Source of the DNA: Luzula sylvatica
Taxonomy: Eukaryota > Streptophyta > Magnoliopsida > Poales > Juncaceae
DNA length: 64,000 nt
Assembly (NCBI GenBank): GCA_946800325.1
Contig: OX326960.1
Location: forward strand, 55,016,855-55,080,854
Reading direction: 5' to 3'
The notes beneath the pieces are model-generated. The model worked only from the letters and a program-made list of their open reading frames with translations. It was not told where the DNA came from and made no database searches. The position numbers were made by a program, and so were the translations under genes. How positions within the stretch are numbered: position 1 is the stretch's first letter; every line of letters begins with the position of its first letter. Positions 34,615 to 46,957 of this stretch are shown here, piece after piece.

Positions 34615-37600
34615 TTCGGAAAGTACATGGATTCAAGAATTTTTCGGATCCAGATAATTCTAAAATATATTTATTTTTTGATGAATATATATTTTGGAAT
34701 CTTGACTTATTGTAACACATTATTTTTATATTTTTTCAAAATAAATTATGTAATATACATTTTAGTACAATTTTTAATATGTTTTGGATGATCAAATATA
34801 TATTTTTGAAGAAAATGAAGATAAACTATTTCGATAATATAAATGTTCCAGTTCAATAATAAACATAATTCGGATTCATATTCGTATCGGACAATATATA
34901 AAATGTATTCGAGTCCATGCACTATTCGATTTTCATGTGGATCCAAAAATATTCATATCCAAAAACATATAAATAACCAGAATATAAAAACTAAATATGA
35001 TACAGACCGTGATATAAAACTGTGGAACTAATTATACACCGAAATATTTACTCGAGTAATTTTACACATCATTCTCTCATTGCGTGATTCGCTGCAGGAT
35101 GACGAGGTGTACGGTTTATGCAACGAAAACATGTTGATATAATTACTCATGTTTACCCTTAAACTGATGAAAATATAATTTTGGGCCTAAATAACCGGCC
35201 CATATATCTCATAATTTTCGGTTGAACATAAAGATGTGTACTCATGGACTTCACGAGAGAGGATCCTCATGTACAGAAATAATAAGATTTAAGAAACAAT
35301 CATCAATTACAATCCCAAAAAAAACTAGTTTCGTGGACATCGCGAAAATGGGAAGAGTATCTCGACGCGACAATCGTATTCTTTAGAAGATTTGCCTTTG
35401 ATGCACTTGAATCCTGCTTCGATTATAGCTAAGCAAATCGAAACATATGACGAAGATGATCAGGAACGACTCAACAGTAAGCCAACTAGGCATGAGCCGA
35501 TAGTCTTTTTTTACAAGGCCCATAAACTAATATGACGTAAAAAAAATGCATAACAAAATTTTGTCATGTCTTTGTATGTTAGTTAAAAAACAAATCTCAT
35601 CTCTATAGCTAATTAATGGTGATTAATCAGATGTATCAAAATTCAATGAACATGAAATTTTAATTTTTCTAATTTGCAAGATAATGAATGTTTTTTCCAA
35701 AACATTTGAGGTTGCTAATATATTTTTTATTGGATCAAGTTCTTTTCAATGCATTTTTCCTTGGTCTTTATCGATATGAATATATTGTTTCTTTTATTTG
35801 TTTGGTTTTTGAAAATTAATTTTCATTGTCTGTTATTTACCGTCTAAATATTGCCTTTATACATTTTTATTATTTCATTATATATTATATATAATTTTTC
35901 ATAGATACGTTATATTGTTTTTGGAAACGAAAATAAATTTTATTTTATTTTTTATTTTGTTAAAGTTGATGTCCTACTAAAAGAAAGAAATGAGTTTTTG
36001 TAATGTTATTTTGTATATTAAGAAATTTAGAATGAGAACTGACGGAGATATCTGATGTTGAAATATTAGTTTTGTTAAAAATTTAATATAATAAATAAAT
36101 GACTCTTTATATTTGTTGTCGGAGCCTCGAAAGCACTTGAGCCATCTCTGGCTGCCAATGACACGATATGTGCATCGTGGTGCAAAAGTGTGGATACATA
36201 TATTTCTAGACAAACTTGTTACAATGAGAACTGCATAAACACGTATAATAATAAGAACTGTACTTTGGATAGAACGTCGACCCGTTTGGGATGTCCATGC
36301 CTCGGTTTCTAGGGTTAGGATATTCCTTGTGGTGAGCCTACTCAAATAAGAACTGTACTTTTTTCTTCTATGTGATCTACAAAAGAAGTTTCTCATTTCG
36401 AGCTAAGATCTCGTGTCTCCAAGTGGACCTATTGGCCACCGACATATTACTCTCTCCACAACGACCAAGGGAAACTCACAAAATATATACTAGAATATAA
36501 TATGGAATTTGAAAAATAGAATTAGCATTTCTTTACTTACATTCGAGTACGACCTATTCAAGTTATTATTTTTGAAATTTTGGTTTTCTTAATGTATTAT
36601 CCATCTCACTTCGGTGTTTTTTTACGAAAATTAAAAAAATATATATTTTGGATTTGTTGTATTTAGTTGCGGTATTTTTGAAAAAAAAAAATTGAAAATT
36701 TTGTATTTGAATGTTTTAGCCTTCACAACCAAAATTGTGTTATCTCTATATTTCCGCTTCGACGTTTGAAAATTGTGTATGTTTTTATATTAGCCAACGT
36801 AGATTAAAAATTGAGTATTTTGTGTGTGCGGTACTTACTTTTTTAATTTTTATTTTAAATTGTTTTGAGAATTTGCACATGAAAGAAAAAATACAAGCCA
36901 TTTGCCTTTTCTTTGCTCTTGATCCAGAATTTTAGATTTTATCCTTATGAAACAGCCTAAATGGCCCATTGATTCATCATAGTCTGCAAAGTACAAACAT
37001 GGTCCAAATTTTGAATGTTGGAATTTATGCTAACTTTACAGGCTTGATTTGGGTTGGTCTTTGAGGCCTGCTTTATAAGGAGCCAGTTCAAAATATATTA
37101 GAACATGTGTTGCGCGAAAGAAAAGGCCATTGGATACGACCATAGGTTATTTTAACATTTGATTTATGATATGAATACAGCAATACGGATAAATTTTGTT
37201 TTTTTTTCTGAAGTATCCGTGCAACATAGATCATGACCGATGTTGGTAACACACACAATTTATCTTGCATATTTTTATTTATTTGATTTTTTATTGGATG
37301 AGGATGGCACTTACTTTTATACATAAAAAATGAATTAATAATACATAATTTATCTCAGGACAATTAACTAATTACAAGTCATAGAGTTCATATTTAAGTG
37401 ATATTTGTAATTTGTAATTTGTAATTGTATGTATATGGATAAGATGCTCGGTATAAAAATAGAAGAACATACGAAATCGAGAACTCGTCTACATAAAGCA
37501 TAAACATGTGCTAATTCTTTTTGCTCTGAATTCTTTTTTTGTAGTGGGAACTTGGAAGTTGTTCTTTCTCATTCATGTCCACGAAATGTGATATAGAATT

Positions 37601-38548
37601 AATCTTATTTATTGACCCAAAAGTTCTAAATGAATCAATATTTATTTATCATCACGAAGTGCCAATGATTTCTAGCTATAAAAATGCTATATTCTTCCTA
37701 CATTTTCATTTAATTAGAAATTAGAAATAGAGGGTACTTTATTTTCTTCCATATAACACATCAAACCTTTTAGAACTTTTGGCATAATTCGAAAAGATGT
37801 GAAGCCATTAATTAACCAAACTTTTGTTCATAGATCTCTGCATGCGTATGCATTCAAAAAGAGACGAAACTAAAGTTAAGAATCCAATGCTAATAATAAT
37901 AGCATCGAAATATTGCTTTAATTTCAGCAAATCATGATTTTTAACCTTTTCTTTTGGAAACGATTTTTACTGTCCGTTAATTTTTCATATTAAAATTATA
38001 TAGAATAATTGTTTATATAATTATTGTATTTAATTGTATGTAGGTTAAACCTCCACATGAAAGAAATGCATGAAAACAATTGTTTTTGAACGTTAGGAAC
38101 GAGCATACGTAACAATAGATAAATGGAATCAACATTATTAGGAATGAGCATAATTAAAGACATGATGGCTTGTTTCATTAATTTTGCATCTTAATTTCTT
38201 GGCACAAATATTTAGGTGGAATTCTACCAAATAACTTTGAAGATTTGTTTTTCAAGCCAGCCAGTCATCTCTCCGATTTGTTTGACGGAATAAATTTAAT
38301 TTGATTCCAAGAATGGAAAATGTATTTGGGTATTTACGCCAAACCAGTCAATTGATCAGAGCCGTGACTTCAATTGCAATGAGTTTTAAGTATATTCTCT
38401 GGATTTTTTGACAATAGGAATATCAATTACTCTGGACTCATATATTTGAACCATAAATTTAAAATTTAATATCAAAATGAATCTGTATAGAGTCTATTTA
38501 AAGCTCTTAAGTATTCGCTGAATAAATGATTTAGAAATCAGGGATTAT
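34615..38548. other. Low-copy-looking intergenic DNA
   Basis: About 3.9 kb with only short ORFs in AT-rich context. A 139-codon ORF on the minus strand (35977-36396) has no recognisable domain. I see no gene, RNA gene or bounded element. Confidence 0.4.
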
Positions 38549-39479
38549 TAGAGTTGCAAACAAATTGAGTTCGGGGTTTGATCTTGCTCTAACTCGACTC
38601 GAAATGAAACTCGAGCCGGCTCGGTTCGAAATAGCCATAAATCTCGGTCTGAAAGTTCCAGCCCGAACTCGACCCAATATGACTCGAGCGAGCACGGCTC
38701 GAAACAATTTTATGTTTCTAACTCAAGTTCGACTAGATTCTAACCCGCAGAGCCGAGCTGGCACAGATCGAAATTATAAGTATTTTTAAAATAGATTAAA
38801 CTAATTAAAGTTTCAAAAATTATGAATATTTCTACCAATTAAATAAGGAACTCGGTTCTGGACGGATTTATACATAACCAAATAAAGAACTTTATAATTT
38901 TAAAATAATATATCATTCATAAGAAAAATATATCTTACTTAATTTAAAACAAATTATATATAATTATATTATATTATTTGTAACATGATTATTTTTAGTT
39001 TTAACATTTTAAAATCAAAATTGACACATTAGATAAAGACCGAAAATAATACATAACTCGGTCGGTTTGGTTTATCTGTTTTTTCTTAACAAATGGAGAA
39101 GATTCTATTTAAGAATTGATTATTGGCAGAATTTTATGTGTATCCCTGCAAAACATCATAATTTCATGTATATCCTAAAAAACGTGAAATTTCATAAATA
39201 CCCATATACAATTCTTCAAACATCATGGATACTACGTTTAAATTAAACTTTTAGTTAATAATTTGCTCATTTTTTTCGTTCAAAATATTTTTTCATTTTG
39301 CACTTATATCAATATAATAGTTACTAAAATTTTGAGAATATTATTGATTTCAGCAATGATTTTTAGAAAAACATTATGAGATATAATTGACAATATTTGA
39401 TTTTTTATGATTTCGAGTCGAACCAGTTCTAATCGAGTTAAAGTCGAGTTCATGTTGGGTCCAGCTCGTCACAACTCTA
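38549..39479. mobile_element. Possible hAT-like element with GACTCGAG-rich end
   Basis: TAGAGTTG at 38549 and its complement CAACTCTA ending at 39479 form short inverted ends. Both ends are rich in CTCGACTCG/GAGTCGAG-type words, while the interior is AT-rich. No clear target duplication was found, so the boundaries and class are tentative. Confidence 0.35.
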
Positions 39480-40635
39480 AATTTGTATCTATTAGCCTCA
39501 TTGAAGTATCTAGTGGCATTCGGAAGTATCACTTATGTTTATATGTTTCTGTTATCATCTGATTTTTGTGATCTTGACATTCCATCATGTCTCATTCATT
39601 AATAATTTGTATAACTTATCGTATCATTTTATTAAAAAAAAAACTTATCGTATCATATGTATATCTTTTCAAGAAGTAACCTAACTTCACCACAGAACCA
39701 TAAATCTTGTTTAACTTACTCTCGATTCCTTGAATATAAATTCAAAATGTATCTTCGATGAACAATTTCCTCTCTTGGACAAACAACACATGAATTGAAT
39801 AATCATTTTCAAATCGATCCAATTTCTCCATCTCCACGCCTTCAGCCATTTTTACACGTGACTAATTTGTTTCGTACGTGAAAAACTTCCACTCAAATTG
39901 AAAACAACGGCACAAAAGTAATATCACAAACAAGGTGGTTCCAGTTTTGTTCATTTGTTGCGGTTCGACTCAAAAGTGACTCTTAAATTATAAATAAATA
40001 TAAAATACACATATCTTTTTTCTTGATGAATCTACGAGCAGTAACATCACCTTTTTTTTCCTTCAAAAATGGACTTTTGAACTTGGAAGTACATCTTTAT
40101 AATCGTGTGTTCTTTTCAATCATTTTCATCTTTGATATGATTTGAGATGAAGTATGAACTAAGTAGATCAAGAAACTCTTGCATTTACTTAGCCTCCTTT
40201 TTAAAGCAAGTAAAGAACCGGCAGGAAAAGCGAGCATGACAAAGATATGAGTCGATCGAGTCCATTTAACCTGTCATGATCACAAATAAGTTTTTTTTAT
40301 TGTCACGACACGGTTTTGTACACGTGGCAATTAAAATTAAAAACTACTTTATAATTGATTATAATTATAATTATAAACATTGCTTAAGAGTTAAGATGGT
40401 TTAGGACGTGTTATGTGTCAAATACATGGTGTATTGGAGGTGATCGATAAACTTGTTTAGTAAGGATTTAGCAGTTAAATCAGTTGAGAGCGACCCGTTC
40501 CACCCATTTTCTCAAGACCATAAAAAAAATTATGAGTATGATTGACAAGGATGGCCGAGACCCACTTGCTTGCCGACTACTTAATAAATAGGAGGATATC
40601 ATTATCATTTGAAACACGGTAATTTCTTTAATTTG
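39480..40635. other. Intergenic DNA
   Basis: No gene or bounded element recognised. Confidence 0.4.
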
Positions 40636-40645
40636 GATTCAGGGA

Positions 40646-40820
40646 CATGTTTGGATAGTGATATTAGATACTACTTAAGAAGTTGATATTTTCGTGTTAC
40701 GACTCCCGCAGTTACATTGTAATTATCAACGTTTGGATGTAAGTAGTGATAACATTTGTGGTTACAAATTTGTTGTTTGGCTAAAACAAATTTGTAGTTA
40801 AGTCCAAATAATTTTCCTTC
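40646..40820. repeat. Harbinger/Tourist-like end sequence
   Basis: Begins GGGACATGTTTGGATAGTG and has GTTTGGATG and TTGTTTGGC words typical of PIF/Tourist MITE ends. No matching right end was located. The retroposon at 40837 lies directly to its right. Confidence 0.35.
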
Positions 40821-41072
40821 AAGAAGTGATCAAGTCAATATGTGTTTCTTGACAAAAGAAAAACCCTAGCCGCCGAGGGCGAGGGCGATTTCGGGCGCCG
40901 AGGGCGATTTCGGGGTGGAGACAAACCGACGCCGCCGCCTCCACCCCCTTCTCTCTCTCTCTCTCTTCTCAACTGCGGCTCGAAGTCGGTTCCGCTCTCG
41001 AAACCCTAGCCGCCGAGGACGAACGTCGAACGCGGCGGGAGGAAAGGGGCGCCGCGACGGGAGGAAAGGAGG

Positions 41073-41275
41073 CGACTGGAGGCAAACCGACGCCGACTGG
41101 CGACTGGCCCCGACTGGAGGCGACTGGAGGTGACCGGAGGCGACTGGAGGTGACTGGAGGCGACTGGAAAGGGGCGCCGACTGGCGACTGGCACCGACGG
41201 GCGACTGGCACCGACTGGCGACGACCGGCGACGGGAGGAAAGGGGCGCCGACTGGCCACAGCGACTGGCGACGAC
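41073..41275. repeat. GC-rich minisatellite in retroposon
   Basis: Irregular tandem units of CGACTGGAGGTGACTGGAGG / GGCGACTGGCACCGACTGG type, 10-20 bp long. Confidence 0.85.
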
Positions 41276-41407
41276 GGGGCGAAACCCTAGCCGCCATCGG
41301 GGCGATTTTGGAGCTCCTCGAAGAGCAAAAACTCGGGCCGATTTGGGGTGGAGGCAAAAGGGCGACGAAAGGAAAAAGCGAGAAAGGAAAAAGGAAAATC
41401 GAAAAAT

Positions 41408-41515
41408 CGCGAGGCTGGTGCCGAGTCTGGGGCGAGTCTGGGCCGAGTCTGGGGCGAGGCCGAGAGCGACGACCGAGTCTGGGGCGAGTCTGGGGGCGAG
41501 TCCGAGAGCGACGGG
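41408..41515. repeat. Second minisatellite in retroposon
   Basis: Units of CCGAGTCTGGGGCGAGTCTG alternate with CGAGAGCGACG. The array is distinct from the first. Confidence 0.8.
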
Positions 41516-41764
41516 CCGCGACAGCAACGGGGACAGTTTCGATGACAATCCGAGCTCGCGTGGCAAACCAAGGGCAGAGGGAGGTTGCGTTCAAAGCATC
41601 ATCTCTCGGCATGTATCTTACTTTTGCAATTATAATTTATTTTTGCGAAACTACTTTTTTATATTTATCATGTAAAATCGCACCAATGTATTAAACTTTG
41701 CTTTAATATATTAAAAGAGGCTTCGCCTCTGTAGTTTTTCAAAAAAAAAAGAAGTGATCAAGTC

Positions 41765-42340
41765 CCAACACTCAAAATCATCCTCAGGTTGATTTAGCCC
41801 TCATTTTAATTCAGTTGTACACTCCTAAATAAATAATTTCCCGATCATGTAAATAAACAATTCTACCATCAGCCCCAAAATTATGATAATTCTCGATCAG
41901 AATTGACACAACAACTAGAATTACAATACATCTCCAAAACTAAACAATTCTCTGAAGCACAAAATTAAAATTACTTTAGAACTTGACAAAAGATAAATTA
42001 TTTTATATTCTCAGTTTGATTTCAAATTTTTAATGTGTTCCTAAAAACCAAAATTAACAAGAGTACTCTTAGCAAAATTATACATGTTATGTTTTACACA
42101 CCAAAAAAAAGTATATATATATGGATTCATTATATGATTTCTAATCGGCACCCATTATTGTGTTTTATCTCTCGACTCTGATCCAAAATTTAGGTCTTGT
42201 ATCATTTGTTGTTTGAAATTGCTCAGTTATGTACAATATGAATTCTATATAAGCCACATATTGCTAATTCTATCCATTAGTATTTTAAATTGAAACAACA
42301 AATCGCAGTATATCAGTAGAAAAATTGTAAGCTGCATCCT
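41765..42340. other. Intergenic DNA
   Basis: AT-rich, no gene seen. Confidence 0.4.
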
Positions 42341-42355
42341 AAAGTTCATTATTTT

Positions 42356-42404
42356 TTTTTTTTTGAATGAGCAACTGAGTTGTTGCTCGGATTTTTAATT
42401 AATA
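42356..42404 (-). mobile_element. 49-bp LINE 3'-end insertion with TSD
   Basis: A T-run followed by GAATGAGCAACTGAGTTGTT and GCTCGGATTTTTAATT lies between two copies of AAAGTTCATTATTTT (42341-42355 and 42405-42419). It is best read as an extremely 5'-truncated retroposon on the minus strand. Confidence 0.6.
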
Positions 42405-42809
42405 AAAGTTCATTATTTTCGAAGTGATGGGTTAGTAGCTCCATTTGATTTTTTTTTTTTTAAGGTTCGATTAAGTTTCTTATTAGATTTGAAGTGCTTT
42501 CTCTTTCTATGTTGTTTGAAATTTATAGTAAATGAACTTTAAAAAAAATAATGAACTTTAGTCATTAAGTGGTGGGTTAGTGGCTCCATTTAAATTTCAT
42601 ATCATATTTTTTAAAGTTCATTTACATTTCATACTAGGTTTAGGTCGGCAAGGATATATCGACGACGTGGCAATTTTCTTTAATAAAATAAGACGCGATG
42701 TTATTTTATTATTTATCATAACATAATATATCTAATTTTTAAGATGTTAGATATTAACTTTGGAGTAAAAAAAAAACCTAAAGTTCATTATTTTCGAAGC
42801 ATTATGTTT

Positions 42810-43930
42810 TTTTTTTTTTTGAACTAGAGCCGGAGCACGACTCTTTGTGGCGCTATATTTTATTGAAAGAGAGGGGAAAATTACGTGGTTTTCCAATTTT
42901 ATTTGATACATTTCAGCACAAGGCCATAGGTCATTCGATATAAAGGAAATTATAAGAAAAGTGGAATGTTCTAAGTATAGATCCTAAAACTATAATTTTG
43001 CCTTTGTCCAAGAATTCATTAGGTTTTGTATTGTTGATTTCAGAAGAACCGACATTCTTGTTTTTTTTTTCTGAAAGATGCGCATGTTACGTTCTTTTCA
43101 GATAGACCATAATTTGGCATGCTCGTCGCCGTTGTGATCCAAGTTATTATGTCGTGTAGTCCGGATTCGTTCGCATGAGTCGAGGAAAATTTGAGACCGG
43201 GTGTAGGGTAGGTTGCACAATTCCATACATCGTAACGTGTACTGACATTGGGCCATAAGATGTGAAGTAGTTTCTATTGTTTCGGAGCAGAGTACGCAGA
43301 CCGCGTCATGCGTCTAACTTTTTGTTTGTAAGTTTTCCTGAGTCGCTTTCTATTGTTGCCTACTAGCCAAAGGAATAATTTAATTTTGAGTGGTATTTTT
43401 ATTTTGAAAAATTGACTTGGCCATAGGATTAAAATTTCCGAATTTGAAATTAATTGGTAAACTTGTTTGGTTCGGAACGATGCTTGCTCGTTATCCGTGT
43501 TCCTTGTTTGCAAATATATGTTATGAATGGGAGATAATTTCTTTAGGTCTTTGATAAAATATGAGGCTAATCGGCTAGAGATATATGATGAGTCTTGTAG
43601 AGGATCAATTCCATAAATTTCCCTAACATGTTGAGTCCCGAGCGAATTTTGATCGAAGTCCATTTTAAATAACCATTTCATTAGCAAGCTTTTATTGTGG
43701 TGTTCAATATTTAGTAAGCCCAAACCACCATTTTATACTGACAAGTAAATTTTGCCATTTGAATTTTTGTCATTGCCTATCCAGAAGAATGTTCTTATGA
43801 TGACAGTAATTTCTTTGAGAAGTCATTTGGGTAAAAGAAAGACTTGTATGTAATAACATGGGAGTGCACGGTGGTCGGTGGGCAGATTTGTTCAGGTTCA
43901 TCTTTCCCCCCAATGATAACAAATTACCAT
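42810..43930 (-). mobile_element. 5'-truncated L1-type LINE
   Basis: A poly(T) run at about 42810-42823 marks the 3' end on the minus strand. The 3' UTR (GAGCCGGAGCACGACTC) and the C-terminal part of ORF2 follow: FLPKDFLKEITVIIRTFFW-like and GGLGLLNIEHHNKSLLMKWL (about 43860-43670), then the zf-RVT start FFKIKIPLKIKLFLWLVGNN (about 43415-43355). The 149-aa ORF at 43274-43723 is the longest open piece. The zinc ligands are lost after a frameshift near 43350. RT and endonuclease are absent. It is a different family from the LINE at 25.5 kb, judging by its 3' end. Confidence 0.8.
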
Positions 43931-44163
43931 TCCATAAACTAAGTATTTATCATAGTTAATTTATACTTCTATATTTCACGCTTTTTTATTTCGATTTCAA
44001 GTTTAATATTCTATTTTCAACTATATTTATGCATTTATTCGTGAAATATTTGACAAGTATTTGTTATTATTTTGAAATAAAAACTTAGATACCCGACGTC
44101 TGAAGTATGTGATATGTGTTATTTTAAATATTATATAAGAATTCGTATTTAATAAGGCGCACG

Positions 44164-44915
44164 CAGGGCCGGCCCATCTTAAAGGCCTGAGAAGCCAAGG
44201 TTTCGGGTCCAATTATTTGGGGGGTTCAACAAAAAAAAATTAGTGTATATATATACATACATAAATAATCTCATTTTCGATCAAACCCGAACCAAAACCC
44301 AACCCGCACCCGCACCCGACAGCCCAGACCCGCTCCGCAATAACCCATACCCAACCCGCACGCTTCTCTCTCCCCGCGTTTCTGTCGAGCTCGACCTAAC
44401 CCTAGGCGAAGGCGATTCATACGGGATTTGCCGATTTCTGCGGCTGCGCTACGACGACGACACGATGACACGACCAGCGACAGCAAGCGGCGACGATCTT
44501 CATCTCTCCTGCAGGTCTTTCTCTGCAAGCAAGTCGTAATCTCTCTCTATTCTCTTGCATAGATTCAATAATCGCTCTTTTTTGTCGATTCTTTGAATCT
44601 TTACCCGTTGTTTACTGATTATAGTTGTATTTCTATCTGATTTCAGCATCTGACGAAGTGCACTGCTCAATTTCAACATCTGATAGTGATTTCGATCTAA
44701 TTTTGCCCTGATTTCAGCATCTTATTTCGATCTATATTTTGCCCTGATTTCAGCATCTAATTCAGGCTTTAAAGTATGTATTTCCATTTTTGTTTACTAA
44801 TTATAATTGTTTTCTGATGTTATGTATTTCAACCCCAGATTTCTCATTTTTTATTTCAGCCCTGATTTTGTGCCGATTTCTGACGGGTTTTTTTTCTGGC
44901 AGGTTTTAAAGTATG

Positions 44916-44983
<68 letters not shown>

Positions 44984-45407
44984 GTAATTTCTGGTGGGTT
45001 ACGAATCTATTGTGTTCAATATCGATTTTGAATTTGTTTCTAATCATAGTTAATTTGTTTGTGAATCGATAGAAAAATTATCATAATTATGTTGAATTTG
45101 TTGATTATGTCGGATAATTATGTTAATTGATCATGTTGAATTTGATGAATAATTATGTTGATATTATTTTATAATTAGGCGTATCATGTTTGTTTCTGGT
45201 TCTCAAAAGAGAAAAAATAAACAAAAAGTTGATGTTTTTATTAATTCTCAATGAGTAGTGTTTGATTATTTTTTTCTGAAGAGAACGGTTGATAAATCAT
45301 GCCTATTTTTTTGAATTTTACGTTCGATATTTTTGAGTAACTTAATGAATTTATGGATCCAATCTTCGATTTGGCTTCGGGTATTTCAAAACCTTGGACC
45401 GGCCCTG
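44164..45407 (+). mobile_element. hAT element, internally deleted, 1.24 kb
   Basis: Ends CAGGGCCGGCCC and GGACCGGCCCTG with the 8-bp TSD GGCGCACG (44156-44163 and 45408-45415). A GC-rich promoter/leader-like region (about 44290-44530) is followed by T-rich intron-like DNA and a (CT)n tract. Near the right end is a short remnant starting MFVSGSQKRKNKQKVDVFIN (about 45186-45254, stop, then VVFDYFFLKR), resembling the N-terminus of TTF-zinc-finger/DUF4371 hAT transposases. The remainder of the transposase is deleted, leaving the right terminus. Confidence 0.88.
44918..44980. repeat. (CT)n microsatellite
   Basis: A pure CT run of about 62 bp inside the hAT element. Confidence 0.95.
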
Positions 45408-45415
45408 GGCGCACG

Positions 45416-46768
45416 GCACGATACTATTTGATTTTTGAAATATTCGCGTAACAAATGTTTCATATAAACATTTTCTTTCTTGGAATCGTAACACGCGATT
45501 CTCTCAGTCTACTACTTAAAAAAATAAGTTAATTTTATTTCAATAAAACATAACCATTATAAAATTTCATAAAAAAAGGCACAACTTAGTAAAATTAATG
45601 AAAACATGTCCTCCATTGTAGGACATAGGAGATTAAGAATGAGTAATAATTAACTTAATTAACACGCCAATAGGCTCTAACTAATCAACCAATAATCACT
45701 CTGAAATGGCAATTAATCTTTTGAGACAAGTTTTGCAGCACTAAGCCCCCAGTTTTGACTATTCTCGAGCAGTTGCACGAGACCCACAGTTCTTAACGAA
45801 TTTCTAAGTACCTAATTAATACTTTAATTTCTTAATTAGTACAATACTAGAATCCCAAGTTTGTTGACTCATATTTCTCGACGTGCAGAATCTTATGAGC
45901 TGGTTTTCTTGGAAGATTCCATCAAACTTCTAGAGAGAGAATCCTTCTTACCATGTAGTCATGGTCAAAAAGTTACAATCAAACTACAAGATTACTAACT
46001 TTTTTTAATGATTGATTCATACAACATTAAATAATCAATCATTAAAAAACTGAAAACAAACAGATTTTCATATTTCGTTACCCAAAACCGTTGAATTTAG
46101 TCACATGTTTAATTTAAGGCGATTTGGCCGATTAGGTGAGTATTAATTAGCGATTTAATAAATCTTTGGTTTAATTTGTCCTCGTTAACTCAATGGTTAC
46201 TGGTGGGAGTTTAATTAATGAAGTAATTAATCAACTAAAAACGATTAATTAGGTAATTAAGATTAACGGTCCACTTCCAATAAAAAAAATTACACGTCAG
46301 GTACACGTTCGTTATGTGAAAATATGAAATATCTGACCTAGGATCTAGCTGTATTTCCACTTTCCTTGATTTCATTTCAATTATAAAACGTGGATTTGAT
46401 TAGATGAAATCTCCAAATTCAAAACCACCACTCCTTAACCACGACATGCGTAAATAAACAAATATCCTCTCTTCATGACTAATAATTAGCATGATTATTG
46501 ATTATTGATTATTGATTATATTATCAGAACAAGAGTTGCATGCAAAATTCATATTTCTCGGAATCTAGACCAGAGAGAACTAGAAGTAGTACACATTCGA
46601 TAAAGTGGACATGTCACGTCTCGAACAAAGTTACTTGCTCAAATCAACGTGGAGTCGAGTCGAGTCAGAAAGTGCATCTGATGAGTCAGGTCCATTTCCT
46701 CGCTTCTTTTGTTCTCATTGCAACACCTCGAATCCAGTTTACAGCCTTACAGCTCACCTAAATGGTGC
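45416..46768. other. Intergenic DNA
   Basis: AT-rich, with a small hairpin at about 46003-46056 (TTTTTTAATGATTGATT and its complement). No gene seen. Confidence 0.4.
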
Positions 46769-46778
46769 ACTTCGACAT

Positions 46779-46948
46779 CAGAAATGATACATACCACACT
46801 TTATTCTCACGAATTGACCACGAATTGTCACGTGGCAGCCATCTATTGGCTGCAGCTAAAGTGGTGGAAAGCTGCAGCCAATAGCTGGCTGCCACGTGGC
46901 AATTCGTGGGCAATTCGTGAGAATAAAATGTGGTCTGTATCATTACTC
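46779..46948. mobile_element. Mutator-type MITE, 170 bp, hairpin-forming
   Basis: A near-perfect inverted repeat from AATGATACATACCACA to TGTGGTCTGTATCATT, centred near 46863. It is flanked by the 9-bp duplication CTTCGACAT at 46770-46778 and 46949-46957. Each arm contains a CACGTGGCAG G-box-like sequence (about 46829 and 46894). Confidence 0.85.
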
Positions 46949-46957
46949 CTTCGACAT

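Larger units (their letters stand above)
40837..41748 (+). mobile_element. GC-rich VNTR-bearing retroposon with poly(A) tail and 16-bp TSD
   Basis: A 16-bp direct repeat AAGAAGTGATCAAGTC (40821-40836 and 41749-41764) flanks a 912-bp insert ending in poly(A), the hallmark of LINE-driven retroposition. The insert is strikingly GC-rich against AT-rich flanks. It has three tandemly placed AAACCCTAGCCGCC starts (40861, 41001, 41282); a CT tract; a minisatellite of GACTGG(A/C)GGCGACTGG-like units (about 41073-41275); a second array of GAGTCTGGGGC units (about 41408-41510); and a unique AT-rich 3' part with AATATATTAAAAGAGGCTTC before the tail. ORFs exist on both strands but are repeat translations without domains. 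Confidence 0.85.

Noticed and set aside
35977..36396. 139-codon ORF (-)
   Set aside because: No start context, domain or coding bias recognised; flanked by AT-rich DNA with stops in related frames.
40866..41612. 248-codon ORF (-) and several overlapping ORFs of 60-186 codons in the GC-rich block
   Set aside because: They are translations of minisatellite units in multiple frames on both strands with Pro/Arg/Ser-biased composition and no domain. The TSD and poly(A) show the block is a retroposon.
44807..45047. ORFs over the CT tract at 44.9 kb
   Set aside because: Same reason: dinucleotide-repeat translation inside a hAT element.
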